This document shows positions 1 through 8,917 of a DNA stretch of 64,000 nt, piece by piece. Position 1 is the stretch's first letter. Every line of letters starts with the position of its first letter. The DNA lies in assembly GCF_001046895.1 (NCBI RefSeq), contig NZ_CAQI01000046.1, forward strand, positions 294,953 through 358,952, in the 5' to 3' direction. The position numbers and the translations under genes were made by a program. The DNA is from Pseudarthrobacter siccitolerans. GTDB lineage: Bacteria > Actinomycetota > Actinomycetes > Actinomycetales > Micrococcaceae. The notes below the pieces were generated by a model that was given only the letters and a program-made list of their open reading frames with translations, did not search any database and was not told where the DNA came from.

Positions 1-36
1 GAGCTCCTCGATCTAAAGGTGCGAACGGCCTTTGAC

Positions 37-60
37 ACGAAAAATCAGGTGTTCCTGATT
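37..60 (-). terminator. Intrinsic terminator, minus direction
   Basis: Inverted repeat AATCAGG (43-49) and CCTGATT (54-60) with a 4-nt loop. Read on the minus strand it is followed by TTTTCGTG, the form of a Rho-independent terminator. It lies beyond the hairpin at 150-178 and would be a second stop for the tRNA transcript or mark the end of a unit. The rest of 61-149 is AT-rich and shows no gene. Confidence 0.55.
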
Positions 61-149
61 TAGCTTCAAGCTAATGCATATCCCAGGCGAAGATAAGTGA
101 CTGAGGTCACATCTATATAACAGTCGTTGCATATGCGGAATTAAACGCA

Positions 150-178
150 GGAAGCCGCCCCTAAGATGGGCGGCTTCC
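150..178 (-). terminator. Intrinsic terminator after the tRNA
   Basis: An 11-bp perfect stem, GGAAGCCGCCC (150-160) with GGGCGGCTTCC (168-178), and a 7-nt loop. In the minus direction it is followed by CTGCGTTTAATT. It starts about 35 nt after the tRNA 3' end, so it probably ends the transcript carrying the tRNA and perhaps the upstream GNAT gene. Confidence 0.7.
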
Positions 179-213
179 CTTGGTCGCGGCTGCCAGGAGC
201 GACGACGATTTTG

Positions 214-287
214 TACCCCAGGTGGGACTCGAACCCACAACACGCGGATTTTAAGTCCGCTGCCTCTGCCAATTGGGCTACTGGGGC
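214..287 (-). tRNA. tRNA with UAA anticodon and short variable arm
   Basis: A 74-nt cloverleaf can be folded. The acceptor is GCCCCAG with CTGGGGT, giving G1-U72 wobble and A73. The D stem is 3 bp, the anticodon stem is GCGGA/TCCGC with loop CTTAAAA, the variable loop is 5 nt (GTGTT), and the T arm is GTGGG-TTCGAGT-CCCAC. The central loop triplet TAA reads UUA and would be called Leu. However, bacterial leucine tRNAs normally have a long class II variable arm, which is absent here. CCA is not encoded (the DNA continues CAA). The identity of the charged amino acid is therefore uncertain. It lies 20 nt after the GNAT gene on the same strand. Confidence 0.85.
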
Positions 288-307
288 AACGGCTCCATGG
301 TATCCCG

Positions 308-1315
308 TCAGAGGCGGTTGAATGGTTCGGCATACCGGAAGACGCCGTGGACGCCTCCGGGCCACAGTGCGAGCGGCAGGAGCTGGAAGTGTTCCCCCCA
401 GGCTTCATCCGGCGCGAGGACGCCGAGCGTGGCAGCCGGCACGAAGCCAAACCGCGGATAGTACTCCGGGCTGCCCAGGAGTGCGATGCCGCTCTCCCCC
501 GCAGCGTTGGCCCGGGCAATGGTTTCCTTCATCAGCGCAGAGCCGATGCCCCTTCTCTGGAGCCGAGGGGTGACGCCGATGGGGCCAAGGCCAAGGAGTT
601 CGTGGCTGCCCACCCATCCGCGGGTGCTGATGACGTGGCCCACCACCTCGCCGTCCAGCACCGCCACCACGCTGAAGCCGGGCAGGTATTCCTTGGCCTC
701 GAACAGTTCGCGCAGGACGTTGACTTCCACCGGCTCTCCCTCGGCGGGAAGGCCGGTGGCCGGTGATATGGCGAACGCCTCTGCTGTCAGTGCGAGGATC
801 GCGTCCCGGTCTTCCGGAGCCTCATCGCGCAGTTGCAGCCCGGGAACCGGCCGCCCACCATCCTGAACCTGGGTATCGCCCTGCAGCCAGCCAATGTCCG
901 GCCCCTCGCCCGGTCCCTGCCGGCTGCGGGCAGAGAGTTCAGCCAGCACCGCAAGGGCCCGAGGTGCGTCAGCGACCGGCACCAGGAGATGGTCGTGGTG
1001 GAAGCCTGCCAGGACGTTGCAGCTGATGCCGGCGTCCGTGAGGGCTTTGCTGACCGCGGCGGTCAGTCCCACCGCCTCCAGCGCAGAGTGGATCTCCAGG
1101 GTGATCCAGGCGCCCACGAAGTCGTAGGACAGCCCTTCCCTGTCCGCCTCGGCACGGGGCAGCACCACGGTAAGGCCTTCGGCTTCGCGGACGGCCGCTT
1201 CAATGCCGGTTGCCAGCGGCTGCCCGTGCGGCCACAGGACGTAGACGTACTCACCGGTGCGCTGCACCGGACGCATCCCCGCCAGCAGGGCCTGCAGGTT
1301 TTTCTCGCCAGTCAT
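308..1315 (-). CDS. ACT domain - GNAT N-acetyltransferase fusion
   Basis: 335 residues in two parts. Residues 1 to about 130 resemble the small ACT-type domain (DUF2241/ACT_7, with LLAGMRPV and GEYVYVLWP near the N-terminus), expected to bind a small ligand such as an amino acid. Residues about 160-330 are a YhbS-like GNAT domain with the acetyl-CoA loop QRRGIGSALM and the family-typical YYPRFGFVPA. It would transfer an acetyl group to an unknown amine. The ATG at 1315 is preferred over the upstream GTG at 1348 because TACACT sits 6 nt before it, the spacing of a leaderless start. The stop is 20 nt before the tRNA. Fusion of these two domains is the notable feature; the substrate is unknown. 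Confidence 0.85.
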   Translation of the reverse strand: MTGEKNLQALLAGMRPVQRTGEYVYVLWPHGQPLATGIEAAVREAEGLTVVLPRAEADREGLSYDFVGAWITLEIHSALEAVGLTAAVSKALTDAGISCNVLAGFHHDHLLVPVADAPRALAVLAELSARSRQGPGEGPDIGWLQGDTQVQDGGRPVPGLQLRDEAPEDRDAILALTAEAFAISPATGLPAEGEPVEVNVLRELFEAKEYLPGFSVVAVLDGEVVGHVISTRGWVGSHELLGLGPIGVTPRLQRRGIGSALMKETIARANAAGESGIALLGSPEYYPRFGFVPAATLGVLAPDEAWGEHFQLLPLALWPGGVHGVFRYAEPFNRL

Positions 1316-1352
1316 GGTGCCAGTGTAGGAGGCGGAAGAAGCACCCACGCAA

Positions 1353-1387
1353 ACGGCGGCCGTCCCCCGTAAGGGGATAGCCGCCGT
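1353..1387 (-). terminator. Hairpin after ndh
   Basis: ACGGCGGC (1353-1360) pairs with GCCGCCGT (1380-1387), and an inner CCCC/GGGG stem extends it. It lies 24 nt beyond the ndh stop. The run of T after it is short (TTT), so termination may be weak. Confidence 0.5.
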
Positions 1388-1410
1388 CGTGCGTTAAGCC
1401 AGGACCGGTC

Positions 1411-2883
1411 CTACTTGGCGTTGGCCGTCACGGATTCCTTCGGATCGACCTTCGTCTTTTCCGCCGAGCCTGCGGCGCCTGCCGGCGGGGCGGCGGGTGC
1501 GGCGGCCGGCTTGGGTGCCGGGGCAGCCGCTGCCACGAAGGCACCGCGCGGGTTGTCCAGGTCCATCAGCTGCGTGGTGTCGCGGCCTGCGAAGAAGCTG
1601 AGGATCCAGTTGAAGATCACGCGGAACTTGCGCTCGAAGGTGGGCATGGCCAGGCCGTGGTAGCCGCGGTGTGCCAGCCAGGCGAGTCCGCCCTTGAGCC
1701 CGATGCTGCCCACGAGGTTGATGTTGGCAACACCCTTCCACTCGCCGAAGCCTGCAACGGCGCCCAGGTTCTTGTGCTTGTAGTCCTTGAGCGGCTTGTC
1801 CCAGCGGGAGGCCCACAGGTTCTTGGCGAGGCGCTTGGCCTGGCGCAGTGCGTGCTGGGCGTTGGGGACGCAGGTGCCGTCCGGCAGGCCCTTTCCGGTG
1901 AGGTCCGGGACAGCGGCGACGTCGCCGGCAGCCCAGGCGTTGTCGATGATGCCTTCGTCACCGGCGATGCGCAGGTCCGGCAGGACGCGGACACGGCCGC
2001 GGGGCTCAACCGGGAAGTCGGTGGAGCGGACCATGGGGTTGGCCTGTACGCCGGCGGTCCACACGAGGGTATCGGCTTCGAATTCCTGGGCCGGGGTCTT
2101 GTCCGGCAGGTTGATGAGCTTGAGGGTGCCTTCGGCGCTGTCCAGGGAGGTGTTGAGCAGCACCTCGATGCCGCGGCTGCGGAGGTGCTCCACAACCCAT
2201 TCGGCCTGCTTGGCGGTGACCTCGGGCATGATGCGGCCCATGGCTTCGACCAGGACGAAGCGGACTTCCTCCTGCTTGATGCGCGGGTTGTTGCGGACGG
2301 CGGCCCGGGCAAGGTCCTCCATTTCGGTGATGCACTCGATGCCGGCAAAACCGCCACCCACCACCACGAAGGTCAGGGCCTTGGCGCGGGCAGCGGGATC
2401 GGTCATGGTGGAGGCGACTTCAATGCGCTCGAGGACCTTGTTGCGGAGCGCAACTGCTTCCTCGATGGTCTTCAGGCCAATGCCCTTGTCCGCGAGGCCC
2501 TTGATGGGGAAGGTGCGGGTGATGGCACCGGCGGCCAGGACCACGTCGAAGTAGGGAACCTCGAAAGGCGCGCCGCCGTCAGCGGGTGCCACCACCGCGG
2601 TGCGGTTGGCGTGGTCGATCCCGGTGACGCGGCCCTGGATCAGTTCGGTCTGCTGGAGGTGCTTGCGGTGGGAGACCACGGCGTGGCGTGCCTCGATGTT
2701 GCCACCGGCCACCTCGGGAAGGAAGGGCTGGTAGGTCATGTAGGGCAGTGGATCCACGAGGGTGACGATGCCACCGGCATTCGCGATCTTCTTCTGCAGT
2801 TTGAGTGCTACGTACAGGCCGACGTACCCGCCGCCGACGACGAGTACCCTGGGACGGTCCTGGAGCTCTGGGGTGGTTGCCAT
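1411..2883 (-). CDS. ndh: Type II NADH:quinone oxidoreductase
   Basis: 490 residues. Passes electrons from NADH to the quinone pool at the inner face of the membrane without pumping protons. The N-terminal FAD-binding Rossmann motif is VLVVGGGYVGLYVALKL (about residues 13-29). A second dinucleotide motif, FVVVGGGFAGIECITEM, lies near residue 185 and binds NADH. The region HRGYHGLAMPTFERKFRV with the following hydrophobic stretch is the usual membrane-associating C-terminus. An Ala/Pro-rich tail of about 40 residues is extra to the catalytic fold. The ATG at 2883 is chosen over an upstream ORF start because TATCCT lies 7 nt before it, suggesting a leaderless mRNA. Monocistronic between two hairpins. 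Confidence 0.93.
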   Translation of the reverse strand: MATTPELQDRPRVLVVGGGYVGLYVALKLQKKIANAGGIVTLVDPLPYMTYQPFLPEVAGGNIEARHAVVSHRKHLQQTELIQGRVTGIDHANRTAVVAPADGGAPFEVPYFDVVLAAGAITRTFPIKGLADKGIGLKTIEEAVALRNKVLERIEVASTMTDPAARAKALTFVVVGGGFAGIECITEMEDLARAAVRNNPRIKQEEVRFVLVEAMGRIMPEVTAKQAEWVVEHLRSRGIEVLLNTSLDSAEGTLKLINLPDKTPAQEFEADTLVWTAGVQANPMVRSTDFPVEPRGRVRVLPDLRIAGDEGIIDNAWAAGDVAAVPDLTGKGLPDGTCVPNAQHALRQAKRLAKNLWASRWDKPLKDYKHKNLGAVAGFGEWKGVANINLVGSIGLKGGLAWLAHRGYHGLAMPTFERKFRVIFNWILSFFAGRDTTQLMDLDNPRGAFVAAAAPAPKPAAAPAAPPAGAAGSAEKTKVDPKESVTANAK

Positions 2884-2932
2884 AGTTTCAAGGATACAGC
2901 AGTTTGTGAAAATCTTCACTAACTGTCCGGAA

Positions 2933-2958
2933 GGCCGGAAACCCTAGGTTTTCCGGCC
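2933..2958 (-). terminator. Hairpin across the protease stop codon
   Basis: GGCCGGAAA (2933-2941) pairs with TTTCCGGCC (2950-2958) around the stop codon of the mycosin-like gene. No good U-run follows in the minus direction, so it is only a possible terminator separating the protease gene from ndh. Confidence 0.35.
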
Positions 2959-4329
2959 CGAATCCACCCGGTCCACCACTCCCGTGTCAGGCTCCTCCGG
3001 CAGTTCGCCGGGACTTCTGGCCGCCCGCCTGAGCTGGGCCACCGCCGCCGCGATGATCGCCACGAACAGCAGGCCAAAACCGATCACGACGGCAGCGGCA
3101 AGGGCACTGTCCCGCTGGGACGGAGGCTCTGCCGCAGGCACGGTGGCCTCGGGCAGCGTGGGCACTGCGCTGGGAAGCTCGGCGGTTGGAGGCGGAGTTG
3201 GGGTGGCGAGGTTTCCCCGGCGGTGCACCCTGATCCATTCCGCGATGGAGCCAAGCGGGTTCGCCGAGGCCTCAGGAACGTTGCCCTTGAGCGCAGCTTC
3301 CGCGTTCAGCACACCAAACCCGTACAGCGGGTCTTTGCCGGGGGCACCGGCGTCCTTGGCCGTGGACACAATCCTGTTGATGACCTGCTTTGCACTCATC
3401 TCCGGCCACTTGGACCGGATCAGAGCGGCGACGCCGGCAACAATGGGTGTGGAGCCGGAGGTTCCCTGCCATTCGGCGTAGCTGCCGCCGGGAACGCCGC
3501 CCAGCAGGTTCTCGGCCGGCGCTGCCACGCCGATGCTGATGCCCTGCGAGGACGCGTCAACGGAGGCTGTTCCCTTGCGGTCCAGGCCGGCGACGGTGAG
3601 GACGCCCGGAATAGTGGCAGGCGCGCCCACCTGGATGTTGCCGCCTACCCGGTTGCCGGCAGCGGCCACAATCACCACGTCTTTTTGCTCGGCATAGAGG
3701 AAGGCCGCATCCCAGCTCTGCGGCCACTGCGGGGTGGTGCTGCCGAGGGAGATGTTGATGACCTTGGCGCCGTTGTCCACTGCCCAGCGGACTGCTTCGG
3801 GGATCTGGTCCTGGTCGCTTTTGCCCGAGGGGTTGGTTGAACCCAGCCACGTGGAGACGGAGAGGATCTGGGCTTCCGGGGCCACGCCCACGATTCCGTC
3901 AGGAGGAAGCGCCGCGGGTCCCGGTGACGGACTGGCCGTGGCGTCGGCAGGCTGGTGGCCGCGCCCTGCGAGCATGGTGGCCACGAGGGTGCCGTGTTCG
4001 GTCTTGGAGCCCACAGTTTTTTGGCCATCGGGCTGTCCGGAGCCGGAGGCGTCGTAGCCGCCCACCACGGCACCCTTGAGGTCCGGGTGCTTGGCGTCCA
4101 CGCCGCTGTCGATCACGGCCACCTTCACGCCGGCGCCCTTGGAAACCTCCCAGGCCTTGGTGATTCCGGATTCAGCCAGCCAGTACTGTTTGTCGCGCCA
4201 TTCGTCCGCGTGGGCGGCGGGCGCGGTGACGAGGCCTGTTCCGAGGCAGCAGGCTGCCAGGAGCAGGGCCAGCAGGGCCGCGCCGGCCCGTCCGAGCGGT
4301 GGCGTCTTCCCGGTTGCGTGTTTTTGCAT
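2944..4329 (-). CDS. Mycosin-like S8 serine protease, membrane-anchored
   Basis: 461 residues. Subtilisin-family protease of the mycosin type, predicted to act outside the membrane. A signal peptide with a hydrophobic core ends near AHA (about residue 41). The catalytic triad is visible: Asp in VAVIDSGVD, His in EHGTLVATMLAGRG, Ser in GTSGSTPIVAGVAAL. The oxyanion Asn is likely in AAAGNRVGG. A Pro-rich linker is followed by a C-terminal membrane helix (AAAVVIGFGLLFVAIIAAAV) and a short charged tail. Mycosins usually accompany ESX/type VII secretion loci, but no EccC, EccB or WXG100 gene is in the window. It starts 6 nt after the ppx stop, so it is probably cotranscribed with ppx. Confidence 0.88.
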   Translation of the reverse strand: MQKHATGKTPPLGRAGAALLALLLAACCLGTGLVTAPAAHADEWRDKQYWLAESGITKAWEVSKGAGVKVAVIDSGVDAKHPDLKGAVVGGYDASGSGQPDGQKTVGSKTEHGTLVATMLAGRGHQPADATASPSPGPAALPPDGIVGVAPEAQILSVSTWLGSTNPSGKSDQDQIPEAVRWAVDNGAKVINISLGSTTPQWPQSWDAAFLYAEQKDVVIVAAAGNRVGGNIQVGAPATIPGVLTVAGLDRKGTASVDASSQGISIGVAAPAENLLGGVPGGSYAEWQGTSGSTPIVAGVAALIRSKWPEMSAKQVINRIVSTAKDAGAPGKDPLYGFGVLNAEAALKGNVPEASANPLGSIAEWIRVHRRGNLATPTPPPTAELPSAVPTLPEATVPAAEPPSQRDSALAAAVVIGFGLLFVAIIAAAVAQLRRAARSPGELPEEPDTGVVDRVDSGRKT

Positions 4330-4335
4330 GGGCGG

Positions 4336-5283
4336 TCAGCCGATGCTCAGGGCGATGCCGTCGAGGATGTCGTGTTCGCTGGCCGTGGCCGTGGTGATGC
4401 GCCCACCTGTCAGCCCGTGCAGCCGTTCGAGGATCCGGCCCCACACCAGTCCGCCTGCGCCGATGACGTCCACCCGCCCCGGGTGCATGTACGGCAGCGC
4501 GGCGCGGTCCGCGCGGTCCATGCCCAGCAGGTCGCCGGCAGCGGCACGGACAGTGTCCAGGGGCAGTTCGGTGCCGTGGATCGCGTCAGGCGTGTACTCG
4601 GGCAGCCGGAGGGCGTGCGCGGTGATGGTGGTAATGCTTCCGGCAACGCCCACGACGGCGGTGGCGCGTTCCAGCGGAACGTCCTGGTGGGCGCGGGCGA
4701 TGGCGTTGTCCACGTCGGCCTGGGCGGCCGCGATCTGCTCCGCAGTGGGCGGGTCCTGGCGCAGGTGCCGTTCAGTGAGGCGGACACAGCCGATGTCAAC
4801 GGACTTGGCGGCCGTTACTCCGGCCGCCGTGCCAAGGACGAACTCGGTGCTGCCGCCGCCGAGGTCCACCACGAGCACCTCCTGGCCGTCCAGGATGGGC
4901 AGGACGCTGCTGGCTCCGGCAAAGGACAGGGCGGCTTCCTCGTCACCGGAGATGACTTCAGGTTCCACGCCCAGCAGGTTGCGGATTCCGTCCACGAAGA
5001 GCTCCCGGTTCCGCGCGTCACGGCTGGCGGATGTGGCCACGAAGCGTACCTTGACGGCTTCGTGCTCCTTGATGAGCCGGGCGTAATCGGCGGTGGCCGC
5101 GAACGTGCGCTCCAATGCCTCCGGAGCGAGTTCGCCGGTGGCGTCCACTCCCTGGCCCAGCCGGACTACCCGCATCTCGCGGACAACATCAGTCAGGGTG
5201 GTGATTCCGTTGCTGCTCCGGATGTCTGCGATGAGGAGGCGGATGGAGTTGGTGCCGCAGTCGATGGCGGCGACGCGCGTCAT
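4336..5283 (-). CDS. ppx: Ppx/GppA exopolyphosphatase-type phosphatase
   Basis: 315 residues. Releases phosphate from polyphosphate and/or converts pppGpp to ppGpp. The ASKHA-fold phosphate loops are visible: AAIDCGTNSIRLLIAD at the N-terminus and VDLGGGSTEFVLG near residue 135. The length matches the short actinobacterial Ppx1/Ppx2 class without the C-terminal HD domain. The start is ATG at 5283, which overlaps the DUF501 stop by 4 nt (ATGA), so the two are translationally coupled. The order enolase, FtsB-like, DUF501, Ppx is a recurrent actinobacterial arrangement. Whether it acts on polyphosphate or pppGpp cannot be told from sequence alone. Confidence 0.9.
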   Translation of the reverse strand: MTRVAAIDCGTNSIRLLIADIRSSNGITTLTDVVREMRVVRLGQGVDATGELAPEALERTFAATADYARLIKEHEAVKVRFVATSASRDARNRELFVDGIRNLLGVEPEVISGDEEAALSFAGASSVLPILDGQEVLVVDLGGGSTEFVLGTAAGVTAAKSVDIGCVRLTERHLRQDPPTAEQIAAAQADVDNAIARAHQDVPLERATAVVGVAGSITTITAHALRLPEYTPDAIHGTELPLDTVRAAAGDLLGMDRADRAALPYMHPGRVDVIGAGGLVWGRILERLHGLTGGRITTATASEHDILDGIALSIG

Positions 5284-5951
5284 GTCGCCGCCCCGGTGGT
5301 GCCGGAGGTCTTCCGGACGGGCGCGGGCCGGCCCACGATGTCCGGCAGCCCCTGCGGACCGTGCCGGCTCAGGTCCTTGGAGGGCGCTTCGCCGGAGGTG
5401 TCCCAGGCGCCTTCGCAGTAGCATCTGTCGGCGGTCCACCACTCGCTGATGGCGGTGATCGCCTGGTCCCCGAGGGGGTTGATGCCGGGGCCGGCGGCCA
5501 GCGAGTGGCCCACCAGGACGTGCAGGCATTTGACGCGGGTGGGCATCCCGCCGGCGGAGATCCCGTCGATCTCGGGAACGGCGCCGATGCCGGACCGCTC
5601 GCCGATGGCGGCGCGGGCCGCCAGGTAGGCCTCATGCGCGGAGCGGTACGCTGCGGCCAGGTCCTGGTCGCCGGCGAGCTGCTCATTCATCTCGTTCATC
5701 ACGCCCGCCGCTTCCAGCCTGGAGACGGCAGAGGTGATGACGGGGTGTGTCAGGTAGAAGGTGGTGGGGAACGGCGTTCCGTTGCCCAGGCGCGGAGCGG
5801 TGGCGGCCACCAGCGGGTTGCCGCAAATGCAGCGGGCAGGAATTTCCACCACGTCACGCACCGGCCGTCCCAATTGGCGGCTCAGTACTTCCAGATCGTG
5901 CGGTGATGGTGTGCGGGATTCGTCCCGGGCGGCTGCCGTGTAAGGTTCCAC
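5280..5951 (-). CDS. DUF501 family protein
   Basis: 223 residues from a GTG at 5951. Member of the uncharacterised DUF501 family, which in actinobacteria sits between the FtsB-like gene and ppx. Visible family features are a CICG motif near residue 60 (RCICGNP), an HPVITSAVSRLEAAGVM helix, the stretch GMPTRVKCLHVLVGHSLAAGPG and WWTADRCYCEGAW. The conserved cysteines and histidine could bind metal, but that is inference. The GTG start has an AGGAAGG element about 13 nt upstream. The open frame extends back into the FtsB-like gene, where no family similarity is seen. Function unknown; the neighbourhood suggests a link to division or central metabolism. Confidence 0.85.
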   Translation of the reverse strand: MEPYTAAARDESRTPSPHDLEVLSRQLGRPVRDVVEIPARCICGNPLVAATAPRLGNGTPFPTTFYLTHPVITSAVSRLEAAGVMNEMNEQLAGDQDLAAAYRSAHEAYLAARAAIGERSGIGAVPEIDGISAGGMPTRVKCLHVLVGHSLAAGPGINPLGDQAITAISEWWTADRCYCEGAWDTSGEAPSKDLSRHGPQGLPDIVGRPAPVRKTSGTTGAAT

Positions 5952-5979
5952 TGTCGCTGGCCGTCCTTCCTGTTGCGGT

Positions 5980-6684
5980 TCAGTCTGTGGCCGCGCGCGT
6001 GATGGACTCCCACAGGGAATCCACCCACGGCAGATCGGCGGGGTCTTGTGCTGCTGCACCGGCCTGGCTACTGCTTTCTCCGGCCGGCAGATCGCTGCCG
6101 AAGACCCAGTAGCCGGTTTCGCCCGGCATAACCATGTTAATGCGGTCGCGTGCCTGCTGTTTCACGTAGTTGGGGTCCTGCCAGCGGGAGACCTGCTGGC
6201 GCAGGCTGTTGCCTTCGGCCTCACGGGCAGCGATATCGGCGTTCAGGGCCGCTATTTCGGCCCGCTTGTCGAAGAAGATCTTCACCGTGGGCGCGAGCAT
6301 GATGGTGATGGCAATCATCACCACGGCCAGGGCGAGCATCCTGCCGGAAAACGCCTTGGCCGGTACGGGCTGCTGCTCCTCGTCGCTGTCTTTGCCGGCT
6401 GTCCGGGAGGCCCCGCGGGCACCTGTCCCCTTCCCGCCGTCGGACCCTTGTGCGGAGTGCCCTTTTGCCGGTTGTGACCGCGAGGCCTTGTCCGCAGCCG
6501 GTGCGTGGTGTTTGTCCCTGGCGGTTGCCGCCTCATGGCCGGCTGCAGCGGCGCCCGGTTTTCCCTTGCCCGAGCCGAAATCGGCGCGGATGACGTCAGC
6601 GCCGTCGGCGGTCTCATGCGTTGCCTGGTTGGTGCCCGAGCGGGATGAGGCAACCTTGGGAACTTTGGGACGGCGGGTAGCCAT
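5980..6684 (-). CDS. FtsB/DivIC-like septum formation protein
   Basis: 234 residues. Single-pass divisome protein: a long Ala/Gly/Lys-rich cytoplasmic N-terminus (residues 1 to about 110), one membrane helix (LALAVVMIAITIMLAPTVKI), then a periplasm-facing coiled coil (DKRAEIAALNADIAAREAEGNSLR in two pieces) and the family signature DPNYVKQQARDRINMVMPGE. FtsB-type proteins bridge FtsL and FtsQ at the septum. The N-terminal extension is longer than in FtsB of enteric bacteria, as is usual in actinobacteria. It lies 29 nt upstream of the DUF501 start and after the enolase terminator, so it likely has its own promoter. Confidence 0.9.
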   Translation of the reverse strand: MATRRPKVPKVASSRSGTNQATHETADGADVIRADFGSGKGKPGAAAAGHEAATARDKHHAPAADKASRSQPAKGHSAQGSDGGKGTGARGASRTAGKDSDEEQQPVPAKAFSGRMLALAVVMIAITIMLAPTVKIFFDKRAEIAALNADIAAREAEGNSLRQQVSRWQDPNYVKQQARDRINMVMPGETGYWVFGSDLPAGESSSQAGAAAQDPADLPWVDSLWESITRAATD

Positions 6685-6756
6685 GACACTCCTGAAACGC
6701 GCAGCCTGCCTGGGGCCGCCACTTTTTTGGGCTGGAACAATGCCGGAAACAACAAC

Positions 6757-6786
6757 GGTGGCTATGGTCTTTCAACCATAGCCACC
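6757..6786 (-). terminator. Intrinsic terminator after eno
   Basis: A perfect 12-bp stem, GGTGGCTATGGT (6757-6768) with ACCATAGCCACC (6775-6786), and a 6-nt loop. In the minus direction it is followed by GTTGTTGTTTCC. It begins 22 nt after the enolase stop codon. Confidence 0.8.
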
Positions 6787-6807
6787 GGTTATCGGTTTAC
6801 GCGGCTA

Positions 6808-8109
<1,302 letters not shown>

Positions 8110-8221
8110 TTAACGGGGGAAATACAGCTGAAAACTCGACGTACTCGTCAGGGACCAGCGTAGTCGAGAGTGGTCCGGGTTACGGAAACCTATCCAGCCC
8201 CCGGACGTCATGATGGTGCGG

Positions 8222-8917
8222 CTAACTCTGTTGGTGTTGCTGCGGGACGTACTGCTGGTAGTTCCGTACGGCGCCGCGGAGGGCGCGCTCAGCGTCGAAT
8301 CCGCTGGCGTGTGCGGAACGCACGACGGCGAGCAGCAACTCGCCGAGCTCTTCTTCCGTGTCCGGGATGGGAGCCTGTGCGGGCAGTTCGACGCCGGCCC
8401 GTGCTGCGCGGTCGATGGACTTCTGCGCCCTCGCGAGCGCCGGCAGGGCCAGCGGGATCCCTTCAAACGCATCCTGCCGCTCCGGCCGTTCCGCCCGCTT
8501 CACCGCATCCCACTTCTGCACGATCTCCTCAACCGTGGCCGGAAAGCTGTCCTGCAGCGAGCCGTCCGGACGGAACACGTGGGGGTTGCGCCGCACCATC
8601 TTGGCGCTGAGGCCGCGTGCCACGCCGTCGAACGTGAACGCGCCGCGCTCCTCGGCGAGGCGGGCATGCAGCACCACCTGGAGCAGGACATCGCCCAGCT
8701 CCCCCAGCAGTTCGGCGTCGAAGTGTTCCTCCCCCGCGGCTCCGCCGGAAGTGCGTGCCTCGATGGTTTCGGCCACCTCGTACGCCTCCTCGAGGAGGTA
8801 CTCCACCAGGGATTCGTGCGTCAGGGCACCCATCCAGGGGCAGTGCTCACGCAAGGACGCCAGCACCCACAACAGCTCCCCTATCGGGGAGCTGCCGGCC
8901 ACCTGCCCGTTAGCCAA
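8222..8917 (-). CDS. mazG: MazG nucleoside triphosphate pyrophosphohydrolase
   Basis: 231 residues. Hydrolyses (d)NTPs to monophosphate and pyrophosphate, a house-cleaning role. The all-alpha MazG motif is clear: LREHCPWMGALTHESL, then EEAYEVAETIEA and ELGDVLLQVVLHA, which supply the acidic Mg ligands (EExxE and ExxD). The product starts at TTG 8917, inside the last codons of the upstream adenosine deaminase gene (8-nt overlap), which implies translational coupling. An alternative GTG lies a few codons later. A 9-bp hairpin (8873-8894) falls within the first codons. Only one MazG domain is obvious; the C-terminal half is degenerate, as in short actinobacterial forms. Confidence 0.9.
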   Translation of the reverse strand: MANGQVAGSSPIGELLWVLASLREHCPWMGALTHESLVEYLLEEAYEVAETIEARTSGGAAGEEHFDAELLGELGDVLLQVVLHARLAEERGAFTFDGVARGLSAKMVRRNPHVFRPDGSLQDSFPATVEEIVQKWDAVKRAERPERQDAFEGIPLALPALARAQKSIDRAARAGVELPAQAPIPDTEEELGELLLAVVRSAHASGFDAERALRGAVRNYQQYVPQQHQQS

